64,000 nt of DNA from Faecalibacterium sp. I4-1-79 (GTDB lineage: Bacteria > Bacillota > Clostridia > Oscillospirales > Ruminococcaceae), in the NCBI RefSeq assembly GCF_023347235.1, contig NZ_CP094467.1:3038001-3102000 (forward strand), written 5' to 3'. Within the stretch, counting starts at the first letter, position 1, and the number at the start of each line of letters is the position of its first letter. The notes under the pieces are model-generated. The model ran no database searches. It had not been told where the DNA came from and saw only the letters and a list, made by a program, of their open reading frames with translations. Below are positions 1 through 7,784 of this stretch, piece after piece. Both the position numbers and the translations under genes were made by a program.

Positions 1-873
1 CAGCAGCGAGGCGTGCAGCTGGGTCTGCACCTCCTCGTAGAGGCCCAGTTTCGTGTAAAGAGCCTTATAATAGTCTATCATTTGCAGACGGTTCTGCATG
101 ATGGTGGACAGATTGATCTGGGTGTGGCAGATGCTCTGCGGATTCTGGACATAGTAATAACCCGGTTCCTCCAGCGAGACCACCCGTTCCACAAATTCCA
201 GATACCGGATGTTGAACTGCTGATCCTCGGCGTGGATCAGCTCGTTGGTAAACTCCAGCCCGTGGGCGTTCAATACGTCCCGGCGGTAGAGCTTGTTCCA
301 CACCACGTTGTAGAAAAAGGTCACGGGCTTTTCCATCAGGTGCAGCGCGTAGCTTTTCTGGTCGTAGACACCGGCGGGCAGAAAACCATACTCCCGGTAC
401 TCCACCTCCGGCTTTTTCCTGCGCAGCTTCTTTTTGGCGATGTCCTCCGGGTTGCCTGCCTTGACCTTTTCCCGCAGCTGCTCCTTCTGGATATCCCGGG
501 GGATCTCCATCCAGTAGGGCGAGATGACCAGCGTGGCATCGTGCTGCTCGGCAGCTGTCACCATACGCTGGGTAAAATCCGGGGCAAGGTGGTCATCACT
601 GTCCACGAACTGCAAATATTTGCCCTGTGCCAGCCGCATACCCACATTGCGGGTAATGGAAAGGCCCTCGTTTTCCTTGTCCACCACCGTCACGCGGGGG
701 TCTTTTGCACAAAACTGATTGCAGATCGTAAGGCTGTCATCCGTAGAGCCATCGTTCAGCACGATGATCTCCAGCTCCTGATAGGTCTGGCTGCAAATAC
801 TTTCCAGACAGCGGGCAACACTATTTTGCGCGTTATACACAGGCACGATAATGCTGACGAGCGGGTTTGTCAT
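1..873 (-). CDS. Family 2 glycosyltransferase, C-terminus beyond window
   Basis: The frame read leftward from the ATG at 873 stays open to the window edge, giving the first 291 residues. The N-terminus has the GT-A fold signature PLVSIIVPVYNA, then NDGSTDDS and the metal-binding DxD as VDSDDH near residue 92, which is the classic GT2 arrangement for transferring a sugar from a nucleotide-sugar donor. A Shine-Dalgarno AAGGAGAT lies 7 bases before the start. GT2 enzymes of this type usually build capsule, teichoic or exopolysaccharide. The acceptor cannot be read from sequence. No membrane segment is visible in the part present. The large open frames on the opposite strand here are shadows. Confidence 0.85.
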   Translation of the reverse strand, partial: MTNPLVSIIVPVYNAQNSVARCLESICSQTYQELEIIVLNDGSTDDSLTICNQFCAKDPRVTVVDKENEGLSITRNVGMRLAQGKYLQFVDSDDHLAPDFTQRMVTAAEQHDATLVISPYWMEIPRDIQKEQLREKVKAGNPEDIAKKKLRRKKPEVEYREYGFLPAGVYDQKSYALHLMEKPVTFFYNVVWNKLYRRDVLNAHGLEFTNELIHAEDQQFNIRYLEFVERVVSLEEPGYYYVQNPQSICHTQINLSTIMQNRLQMIDYYKALYTKLGLYEEVQTQLHASLL

Positions 874-1025
874 GACAGGGATCTCCTTTTGACGATAAGG
901 TTTGGTTTTTTTCGCTTCACCAAAGCACGTCTTTGTAAAAAAGACGTAATTATTTATATTATCATACTCCTATGGCACGCAAAATGCAAGGGGATGGGCG
1001 TTTTATCCATCCGGGAGCAGGCAGT

Positions 1026-1676
1026 TTATACCTGCGCCCAGTCCAGCGCAGTCCAGTCCGGCAAAAACTGATTGCATACCCGGCGCAAAGCGGGAGCATC
1101 GGCAGCGCTGGTGGTGTCCTGAATGCCCACCAGATAGAAGCCGGCGTCGTGGGCAGTCTGGGCAGCGTAGAGCGCATCCTCGCACACGGCGCACCCGGCG
1201 GGCTCCGTGCCGCCAAGGCGGTGCAGCGCCTCCATAAAGGGGGCGGGGCTGCTCTTGCTCATAGCGCCCCGCGCCTCGATGTAAAAATCAAAGTATTCGT
1301 CGATGCCAAGGCGGGTCAGTACGGCGCGGCACTGGCTGCTCCATGTGTTGGAGCACACGCACATCCGCGCGCCCTCGGCCCGCAGCCGGGCAAGAGTGTC
1401 CCGCACGCCGGGCTTCAGTTCCACCTTCTCGTACAATTGGGCGATCACCTCGCGCATCACGTCCAGATAGCCGTTCCTGTCCAGCGGCAGCGCATATTCC
1501 CGGATGAGGTACTGTGCGCCGTCCTCCATGCCCATGGTCAGCAGGGTCTCGTGCAGGTCTGCCTTCGGGGTGCGGCCAAAGCGCGCCAGCAGCGCCTCCG
1601 GGGCACCCTCCCATACCACCACCATGCTGTCGGTCAGGGTACCGTCCATATCAAAGATCCATTGTTTGCAGTGCAT
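1026..1676 (-). CDS. HAD-family hydrolase (phosphoglycolate phosphatase-like)
   Basis: This is a 216-residue cytoplasmic HAD phosphatase. Motif I is IFDMDGTLTDS right at the N-terminus (nucleophile and acid/base aspartates). Motif II is the VCSNTW stretch and motif IV is CAVCEDALYAA near residue 165. The cap region between motifs I and II matches beta-phosphoglucomutase/phosphoglycolate phosphatase-like subfamily I. I start at the ATG at 1676 because AGGAGG sits 6 bases upstream and the protein then begins a few residues before motif I. A longer in-frame start at 1721 lacks this. Substrate is not predictable. It is a single gene, divergent from the patatin gene. Confidence 0.85.
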   Translation of the reverse strand: MHCKQWIFDMDGTLTDSMVVVWEGAPEALLARFGRTPKADLHETLLTMGMEDGAQYLIREYALPLDRNGYLDVMREVIAQLYEKVELKPGVRDTLARLRAEGARMCVCSNTWSSQCRAVLTRLGIDEYFDFYIEARGAMSKSSPAPFMEALHRLGGTEPAGCAVCEDALYAAQTAHDAGFYLVGIQDTTSAADAPALRRVCNQFLPDWTALDWAQV

Positions 1677-1800
1677 ACTTTCCTCCTGTTGTGCGCCCCT
1701 CCGGGCTGTCTCTATACTCATCTCCGGCTAGTATAGCACGAAACTTTCACAGGAAAAAGGCATGATCTCTGAAAATTCGGGAGAATTTTATCCGAAAGTA

Positions 1801-1809
1801 TGGTATAAT
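1801..1809 (+). promoter_or_regulatory. Extended -10 promoter for the patatin gene
   Basis: TGGTATAAT gives a TGn extended -10 joined to a perfect TATAAT about 45 bases before the patatin start. No good -35 is visible. This TGn form recurs at several promoters in the window. Confidence 0.5.
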
Positions 1810-1856
1810 TATGACAATTTTAGAAAATACCGGGAACGTGCACGGGAGGGCTGGAT

Positions 1857-3038
1857 ATGGAACGCAGAGAACCCACGCAAAAGGCGCTGGTGCTGGCAGG
1901 CGGCGGCGCGCGGGGCAGCTATCAGGTGGGCGTCTGGCGGGCTTTGATGGAGCTGGACTGGCACCCGCAGATCATTACCGGCACCAGCGTGGGCGGGCTG
2001 AACGGTGCCATGTTCGTACTGGACCTGTACGAGACCGCCCGGGATATGTGGCTGACCATCCGCAGCCGGGATGTGATGGAGCTGCCGGAGGAAAACGCCG
2101 ACTTTTCCGCCCTGCATCAGTTTCTGCGCCGGGTGGTAAAGGAAGGCGGCATGGACGTGACCCCGCTGGAGGAGATCGTGGAGCGGGTGCTGGACGAGGA
2201 CGCGCTGCGGGCAGCGCCCATCCGGTTCGGCATCGTGACGGTGGAGCAGCGGGGGCTGCGCCCCCGGGAGCTGACGCTGGAGGATATCCCCGCCGGGCAG
2301 GTGCGGGACTACCTGATGGCTTCGGCGGCCTGCTTCCCCGCATTGCGGGCGCGGCAGATCGACGGAGTAAAGTTTTTGGACGGCGGGTACAGCGATAATA
2401 TGCCCACCGGTCTTGCCAAGACCATGGGCGCAGAGGAGCTGGTCTGTGTGGACCTTGAGGGCGTGGGCATCACCCGCCCCAACCTGACCGGCCTGCCCAC
2501 CACCATGATCCGCAGCTACTGGGAGCTGGGCGATATCCTGCACTTCGACCCCGACACCGCCAAGCGCAACATGGAGCTGGGCTATTACGACACCCTGCGC
2601 GCCTTTGGACGCATCCGGGGCTGTGCCTACGCGGTGGACAGCGGTGCGGACAGCAGCGCCGATGCCGAAGCCTTCCGCGCAGCCTTTGACGCAGTGCAGA
2701 AGGAGGTGCGGGAGAAGTACCCTGTCACCCTTACCGCCGATGCCGCTTTACTGCTGGCACGGATGAAGGACGCCCAGCTTGCCCCGCTGGAAGCCGCCGC
2801 CGAGGATGCCGGGGTAGACCCCACCCACTTTTATACCACCCGGACGCTGGCTCAGGCGTTTCTGGCGGCGTGCGATAAAGACCGCATGGAAAGCTTTGCC
2901 CCGCTGTTCACGGGCAGCAGCACCGCCGGGCAGGCGGCGCTGGCCGCTTTGCTGCCCAATACATTCTTACAGGCGCTGGTGTGGCGCACTTTAACCGCAT
3001 CGGCTTTGCCGGAGGTGACAGAAGATGAAGGTTTATAA
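1857..3038 (+). CDS. Patatin-like phospholipase
   Basis: A 393-residue protein. The N-terminal patatin domain (about 8-210) has the oxyanion-hole glycine run GGGARG at 15-20, the nucleophile elbow GTSVGG with Ser44, and the catalytic Asp175 in DGGYSDN, so the Ser-Asp dyad is complete. The family hydrolyses acyl esters of phospholipids or other lipids. No signal peptide is visible, so it is probably intracellular (RssA/YlbK-like). The C-terminal 170 residues are alpha-helical with no domain I recognise. Its last 14 bases overlap the start of the enzyme I-like gene, so the two are probably translated together. Why a lipase and a PTS-type protein are coupled is not known. Confidence 0.85.
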   Translation: MERREPTQKALVLAGGGARGSYQVGVWRALMELDWHPQIITGTSVGGLNGAMFVLDLYETARDMWLTIRSRDVMELPEENADFSALHQFLRRVVKEGGMDVTPLEEIVERVLDEDALRAAPIRFGIVTVEQRGLRPRELTLEDIPAGQVRDYLMASAACFPALRARQIDGVKFLDGGYSDNMPTGLAKTMGAEELVCVDLEGVGITRPNLTGLPTTMIRSYWELGDILHFDPDTAKRNMELGYYDTLRAFGRIRGCAYAVDSGADSSADAEAFRAAFDAVQKEVREKYPVTLTADAALLLARMKDAQLAPLEAAAEDAGVDPTHFYTTRTLAQAFLAACDKDRMESFAPLFTGSSTAGQAALAALLPNTFLQALVWRTLTASALPEVTEDEGL

Positions 3039-4656
3039 AGGCGTATCCGCTTCCCCGGGGTTGGTTCTGGGACAGGTGAGCCGACTGGAGCATCATGTGG
3101 AGACCTTCAGCCACGGGCCTTTCAACCCGGAGCGGGAGCTGCGGCTGCTGGCAAACGCCGTGCACACGGCGCAGAATGAACTGGACTCCATGGCAGAGCG
3201 TGCCGCGCCCACCGAGCAGGCCATCTTTTTGTTCCAGAGCATGATGCTGGACGACGAGGGCATGATGAACGAGGTGCGCTTTTGCATCAATGCGGGCATC
3301 AGCGCTTCGGCGGCGATGCATCAGGTGGGGCAGCGCTACGCCGACCAGCTTGCCAACATGAAGGATAACCCCTATATGCAGCTGCGCAGCGTGGATATTC
3401 TGGACGCCACCCGCCGGGTGATCAACATCCTGACCAACCGTCCCCGGGTGTGGCTGGCGCTGGATCATCCGGTGATCCTTGCCGCCGACCGGCTGATGCC
3501 CACCGACCTGTTCAGTGTGCCCTCCGGCATGATCTTGGGCGTCATCACCGCCGAGGGCAGCGGCCAGAGCCATGCCGCCATCATTGCCCGGGCAATGAAC
3601 ATCCCGGGCATCGTGCAGGTTGGCAAGGATTTTCTGGACGACTGCGACGGCCGCACCGTCATTCTGGACGCAACCAACGGCAACTGCATCCTGGACCCGG
3701 ACGCCGTCGCCCGCCAGCAGGCGGAGGCCAGCATCTGCCAGCTCCAGCGCGAGGACGCGGAGATGAAGCAGCTGCACAGCCTGCCGGATGAAACGCGGGA
3801 CGGCGAACCCTTTGAGCTGCTGGCAAACTGCTTCGGCCCGGAGGATATCGACACCGCCATGCAGTCCGGTGCCAAGGGCGTTGGGCTGCTGCGCAGCGGC
3901 TACATGATGCTGCCCGGGCGCATTCTGGACGAACAGGAGCAGTATTTCTTCTATTGCTCCTGTCTGGCAGCGGCAAACGGCTGCCCGGTGACCGTGCGCA
4001 CCTTCGACTTTGGCTCCGACCGTACCGTGGCCGACGCCAATCAGGGGCCGCAGTCCTCCAAGCTCGGCCTGCGCGGCATCCGCAACAGCCTGCGCCAGCC
4101 CCAGCAGTTCCAGACCCAGATCTGCGCTTTGCTGCGCGCCGCCGCCCGGGGGCCGCTGCGGGTGATGTTCCCCATGGTGACCGATGTAGAGGACTGGGAC
4201 GCCGCCATGAGCATTGTGGAACACTGCCGCCAGAACCTGCGGGAGCGGGGCGTGCCCTTTAACGAAAATACCCAGTTCGGCGTGATGCTGAGCATCCCCG
4301 CCGCCTGCCTGACCGTGGAGGACTTTATAGCCCACGGCTGCGATTTTCTGGTCATCGGCACCAACGACCTGACCCAGTACACCCACGCCGCCGACCGCGA
4401 GCTTGCCAGCGCGGAGCACTACTACCGCCCCGCCAGCCCAGCCATGAAAAAGCTGATCACCATGGTGATGGATGCCGCCAGCGCGCACCACGTCCCGGTG
4501 ACCATCTGCGGCCTTGCCGTAGGCAACCCCGCCAACACGGCGCAGTACCTGCACCTTGGTCTGCGCAGCTTCTCGGTAAGCCCGCAGAACCTGCTCAAGG
4601 TAAAGCGAGCTCTGCTGGACACCGATGCCCACCCGGATGCAGGGGAAAATACCTGA
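3025..4656 (+). CDS. PTS enzyme I-like phosphotransferase, atypical active site
   Basis: A 543-residue homologue of PEP-protein phosphotransferase (enzyme I), near full family length. The swivelling phospho-histidine domain carries GQSHAAIIAR with His183. The PEP-binding barrel keeps Arg290, Arg325, Arg350, Asn447-Asp448 in GTNDLTQY, Arg458 and the acid Cys495. However the Mg2+ ligand glutamate (E431 in E. coli) is Ser423 in MLSIPAA, the usual RTEF is RSGY, and CGE is CGL. Enzyme I normally moves phosphate from PEP to HPr. The changes suggest altered or lost PEP chemistry, or a paralogue with another partner. No HPr gene is nearby. GGAGGTGA precedes the ATG, and the start overlaps the patatin gene. 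I leave the symbol blank because it may not be the housekeeping ptsI. Confidence 0.8.
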   Translation: MKVYKGVSASPGLVLGQVSRLEHHVETFSHGPFNPERELRLLANAVHTAQNELDSMAERAAPTEQAIFLFQSMMLDDEGMMNEVRFCINAGISASAAMHQVGQRYADQLANMKDNPYMQLRSVDILDATRRVINILTNRPRVWLALDHPVILAADRLMPTDLFSVPSGMILGVITAEGSGQSHAAIIARAMNIPGIVQVGKDFLDDCDGRTVILDATNGNCILDPDAVARQQAEASICQLQREDAEMKQLHSLPDETRDGEPFELLANCFGPEDIDTAMQSGAKGVGLLRSGYMMLPGRILDEQEQYFFYCSCLAAANGCPVTVRTFDFGSDRTVADANQGPQSSKLGLRGIRNSLRQPQQFQTQICALLRAAARGPLRVMFPMVTDVEDWDAAMSIVEHCRQNLRERGVPFNENTQFGVMLSIPAACLTVEDFIAHGCDFLVIGTNDLTQYTHAADRELASAEHYYRPASPAMKKLITMVMDAASAHHVPVTICGLAVGNPANTAQYLHLGLRSFSVSPQNLLKVKRALLDTDAHPDAGENT

Positions 4657-4694
4657 AAATACTTTACAAAGCGTAATATAACGCAAAATAATAA

Positions 4695-4733
4695 GAGGCT
4701 GTTGCACAAACCCCTGTGCAGCAGCCTCTTTGA
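4695..4733 (+). terminator. Rho-independent terminator
   Basis: A 14-bp stem GAGGCTGTTGCACA with its complement, separated by a 6-base loop and followed by TTTG. It lies 39 bases after the enzyme I-like gene. Confidence 0.75.
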
Positions 4734-4749
4734 TGTTGTGTTTTTTACT

Positions 4750-4975
4750 TTAGCGGGCTCGCCCTCTCCGTCATCGCTGCGCGATGCCACCTCTCCCAAA
4801 GGGAGAGGCAAGAGCACTGCCGGAAACTTCCTCATTGCACCTAACACTTCAGTAATGAACCTTACGGCTTGGCTCTCCCTTTGAGGAAAGACTTCCCCCG
4901 CCCCGGGGGAAGATGTCACCGTAGGTGACAAAAGGGGGAATCTGGCGCGGGAGCGCCTGAGAGGGCGAAGGCTTG
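4750..4975. repeat. Dispersed palindromic repeat, copy A
   Basis: Nearly palindromic GC-rich arms (GCCCTCTC at the left, GAGAGGGC at the right; CTCTCCCAAAGGGAGAGG and CCCCCGCCCCGGGGG inside) flank a core of about 64 bp that runs from AAGAGCACTGCCGGAA to TTACGGCTTGG. Copy D at 35131 is almost identical in the same orientation, and copy B at 25304 has the core inverted between the arms. No protein is encoded. Confidence 0.8.
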
Positions 4976-5004
4976 TTACAGTACATCGAGAGCAAGCAAA
5001 ACAA

Positions 5005-5052
5005 AAAAGATTGACCGCCACAGTTTTCCCGACTCAAACGGCCAATCTTTTC
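5005..5052 (-). terminator. Probable terminator for the prmA-rsmE operon
   Basis: On the minus strand AAAGATTGGCCG pairs with CGGTCAATCTTT across a 22-base loop, followed by TTTTTTG. It lies about 105 bases past the rsmE stop. Confidence 0.55.
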
Positions 5053-5158
5053 TGATTGTCTAGGGTATGGAAGCTGACCGTTGCCGGGCAGCACCTTTTC
5101 TGTTCTCAGTATAATCATTCCGGGCGTATTTGTCAAGCAGATACGTTCTTTTTTATGC

Positions 5159-5902
5159 TTACTCCAGATTCCCGGTCAGGGTCATGACGGCGGAGAGCAC
5201 CGCCAGCGGGGCGGTCTCGCAGCGGAGGATGCGGGGACCAAGACCCACCGTTTTTGCCCCGGCGCTCGCGGCCATTTCGGCCTCCTCGGCGGCAAAGCCG
5301 CCCTCGGCGCCGGTCACAATGGCAAGGCGCAGCTTTTGCCCGTCGGCGGGCTTTGCCTCTGCCAGCAGTTGGCGCAGGGGTGCGCCGCCGCACTCGTAGC
5401 AGAACAGCACAAGATCGTACTGGTCAAAGCTGCGGCACACCGCCCCAAAGTTCGGCAGCGGCAGGGCTACGTCCGGCAGAACGCCCCGGCCGCACTGCTT
5501 GGCGGCTTCCAGCGCAATGCGGTTGTAGCGCTCGTTCTTCTGCTCCTCTTTTTTGGGTGCAGCCACGCAGTAGCGGCTGAAGAAAGGCACGATATGCGCC
5601 GCGCCCAGCTCGACCCCGTGCTTGATGATCTGTTCCAGCTTGTCCTGCTTGGGGTAGCCCGCCAGCAACGTCACCTCCACGGTGGGCTCGGCGGCGCTGG
5701 GGTAGCCCGGCTCTACGGCAAAGTCTACCCTGTCCTCCCCAAAGCCGGTGATGGTGGCGGTGTACTCTACGGCGTTGCCGTCGCAGAGGATGACGGTATC
5801 CCCCGGCTTTGCCCGCATCACCCGGGCAAGGTGATGGGCGTCCGCACCCCGCAGGGTGGCGGTGCCGTCGGAGATCTCGGTGGTAAAGTAGCGGTGCGGC
5901 AT
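5159..5902 (-). CDS. rsmE: 16S rRNA m3U1498 methyltransferase RsmE
   Basis: A 247-residue SPOUT methyltransferase that adds a methyl group to N3 of U1498 (E. coli numbering) in 16S rRNA in the 30S subunit. It has the N-terminal PUA-like domain starting HRYF with HHLARVMR near residue 23, and the trefoil-knot SAM site at the C-terminus: TGAEGGFAAEE and LGPRILRCETA, both diagnostic of RsmE. Its length is normal. It begins 31 bases after prmA, a gene pair that is widely conserved in Bacillota, so the two probably share a transcript from the promoter at 6916-6944. Confidence 0.95.
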   Translation of the reverse strand: MPHRYFTTEISDGTATLRGADAHHLARVMRAKPGDTVILCDGNAVEYTATITGFGEDRVDFAVEPGYPSAAEPTVEVTLLAGYPKQDKLEQIIKHGVELGAAHIVPFFSRYCVAAPKKEEQKNERYNRIALEAAKQCGRGVLPDVALPLPNFGAVCRSFDQYDLVLFCYECGGAPLRQLLAEAKPADGQKLRLAIVTGAEGGFAAEEAEMAASAGAKTVGLGPRILRCETAPLAVLSAVMTLTGNLE

Positions 5903-5933
5903 ACTGTGCGCTCCTTCTTATAATATTTGAATC

Positions 5934-6848
5934 TCAGGCCTTTTTGCAGACGATGCACTCCCAGCCGCGCTTTTCCTTGACCTCCACGACGGACAGACCG
6001 GCTTTTTCCAGCCCGGTGATCACCTCGTCCTTGCGGCTGTCGATGATGCCGCTGGCAATAAAGGTGGCGCCCTCGGCCATCAGTCCGGGCACGGCGGGCG
6101 CAAGGCTGAGGATAGCATTGGCCACGATGTTGGCAGTGATGATATCATAAGTGCCGCTGGCCTTATCGGACAGGTCGCCCACCAGCACGGTCAGCTTGTC
6201 CTGCACGCCGTTCAGCGCAGCGTTCTCCCCGGCAGTGCGCACCGCCACGGGGTCGATGTCCACACCCTCGGCGCTGGCAGCGCCCAGCTTGAGGGCGGCA
6301 ATGGCAAGGATGCCGCTGCCGGTGCCGATATCCAGCACCCGCTCGCCGCCGCGCACCTGCTCGTCCAGCGCTTCAAGGCAAAGGCTGGTGGTCTCGTGAC
6401 CGCCGGTGCCGAAGGCAAGGCCGGGGTCAAGGATCAGCTTGACCCGGTCGGTGTCGTACTGCTGCCACGAGGGCACCACAGCCAGACGGCTGCCGATCTC
6501 CATGGGGTGGTAGTATTTGCGCCAGCCGTTCTGCCAGTCCTCCTGCTCCACGCCCTCGGTCTCCACGGTGTAGGGGATGCCGGCGGCTTCCATACGGGCG
6601 GCGATGAGCGCCAGCGTCTCCACCTGAGAAGCACCCGGCTCCAGATACAGATGGATGATCACGGTATCCCGGGGCTTGTCCAGCAGCTCCTGCTCGATCA
6701 GGTCCACATGGGCGATCTCGGCCACCTGCTGCTCGATGTCGCTGTAATCCTCGATGTAGATGCCGCCCTCGGCGATCAGGGTAGCAACGGCTTCGGCGTT
6801 TTCGGCATCAGCCTTGGCCACGGTCAGGCGGATATCGGTCCATTCCAT
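5934..6848 (-). CDS. prmA: Ribosomal protein L11 methyltransferase PrmA
   Basis: A 304-residue class I SAM-dependent methyltransferase that trimethylates lysines and the N-terminus of ribosomal protein L11. An N-terminal L11-recognition domain (about 1-105) is followed by the Rossmann domain with PGLAFGTGGHETT, motif I as VLDIGTGSGILAIAA near residue 173 and the NIVANAIL catalytic-loop segment. All family hallmarks are present and the length is normal. AAGGAG precedes the ATG. It is first gene of the prmA-rsmE pair and divergent from the GNAT gene at 7084. Confidence 0.95.
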   Translation of the reverse strand: MEWTDIRLTVAKADAENAEAVATLIAEGGIYIEDYSDIEQQVAEIAHVDLIEQELLDKPRDTVIIHLYLEPGASQVETLALIAARMEAAGIPYTVETEGVEQEDWQNGWRKYYHPMEIGSRLAVVPSWQQYDTDRVKLILDPGLAFGTGGHETTSLCLEALDEQVRGGERVLDIGTGSGILAIAALKLGAASAEGVDIDPVAVRTAGENAALNGVQDKLTVLVGDLSDKASGTYDIITANIVANAILSLAPAVPGLMAEGATFIASGIIDSRKDEVITGLEKAGLSVVEVKEKRGWECIVCKKA

Positions 6849-6915
6849 AGTACAAGTCTCCTTTTTGTATGCTTACCCTTCCGGCAGCGCCGGAGGGAAA
6901 AATTCTGTTACCTGT

Positions 6916-6944
6916 ATAGTACCCGATTCTGCGCCCGGATGCAA
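6916..6944 (-). promoter_or_regulatory. Promoter of prmA-rsmE
   Basis: On the minus strand TTGCAT and TACTAT are separated by 17 bases, about 70 bases before the prmA start. Confidence 0.6.
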
Positions 6945-6991
6945 GCCCCTTGGCAAAACCGGCGGCGCTGCCGCCCGAAAGGGTGCACAGA

Positions 6992-7020
6992 TTGACTTTC
7001 GGCAGAACATCCGTTATGCT
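6992..7020 (+). promoter_or_regulatory. Promoter of the GNAT gene
   Basis: TTGACT and TATGCT with an exact 17-base spacer, about 64 bases before the ATG at 7084. It is back to back with the prmA promoter. Confidence 0.75.
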
Positions 7021-7083
7021 ATATTGGACAAGGCAAAAAATGTGATGCTGCGCAAAGGAGCATCGGAAAGGGATCTTTATCGT

Positions 7084-7686
7084 ATGTGTACTAAAACCTT
7101 CACATGGCGGCTGCTCACCGGCCCCGAGCTGACCGAGGTGTATCTGAACGAGATGCGCCGGGACTTCCCCGCCGGGGAGCTGAAGCCCCTGAGCATGATC
7201 CTGACCAGCGAAGCGGAGGGCACCGCCCACACTTGGGGCGTGTTTGACGGCGACACGCTGGCGGCTTATCTTTTGATGGTGCGGCCGGAGGGCTGCCGGG
7301 TGAGCCAGCTGGATTATTTTGCTGTCGTGCCCGCCTACCGCGCCCACGGCATCGGGGCACAGCTGCTGGCGCAGCTGCCCGCCCAGGAGGGCGACGCCGA
7401 AGCGATCCTGATTGAAGCCGAAATGCCGGAAAAGGCCGAGGACGCCGCCATGGCGGTGCGGCGGCTGGGCTTTTACGCCCGCTGCGGCGCGTGGGACACC
7501 CACTACACCGAGCATCTTTTTGACGCATGGTTCCGCATTCTGGTGCTGGACTGCCCGGGCTGCGCACCCCTTGCCCCGGAGACTGCGGTAGAGGCACTGA
7601 CCGACTGCTACCGCCGCACCATCAGCCCTACCCAGTGGCAAAAGCACGTTCAGTTCTTTGCCCCGGACGGCAGTACATACTGCTGA
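7084..7686 (+). CDS. GNAT-family N-acetyltransferase
   Basis: A 200-residue protein with one GNAT domain. Strand 4 reads QLDYFAVVPAYR and leads into the acetyl-CoA pyrophosphate loop AHGIGAQLL near residues 94-102 (the R/Q-x-x-G-x-G/A motif). It is followed by the GFYARCG segment typical of strand 5/helix 4. It would transfer an acetyl group from acetyl-CoA to an amine, but the substrate cannot be told. I choose ATG 7084, which has AAGGGA at 10 bases and sits downstream of the strong promoter. The longer frame from 6760 runs through the promoter and is not real. The gene is alone, with a terminator at both of its downstream sides. Confidence 0.75.
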   Translation: MCTKTFTWRLLTGPELTEVYLNEMRRDFPAGELKPLSMILTSEAEGTAHTWGVFDGDTLAAYLLMVRPEGCRVSQLDYFAVVPAYRAHGIGAQLLAQLPAQEGDAEAILIEAEMPEKAEDAAMAVRRLGFYARCGAWDTHYTEHLFDAWFRILVLDCPGCAPLAPETAVEALTDCYRRTISPTQWQKHVQFFAPDGSTYC

Positions 7687-7712
7687 TCGCGCAGGAGACC
7701 ACCTATAACAAA

Positions 7713-7752
7713 GCCCGCCCACCTGTGGAGACCCACGGTGGGCGGGCATTTT
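7713..7752. terminator. Terminator between convergent genes
   Basis: An 11-bp stem GCCCGCCCACC/GGTGGGCGGGC followed by ATTTTGCGTTTT on the plus strand. It ends the GNAT transcript and lies just past the convergent gene at 7785. Confidence 0.75.
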
Positions 7753-7784
7753 GCGTTTTATTGTTCCTGCCGCTGTAAAAGCAT

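Noticed and set aside
2908-4707. 599-codon open frame opposite the enzyme I-like gene
   Set aside because: Antisense shadow; His/Gln-rich, no recognisable domain, and it runs through a terminator hairpin.
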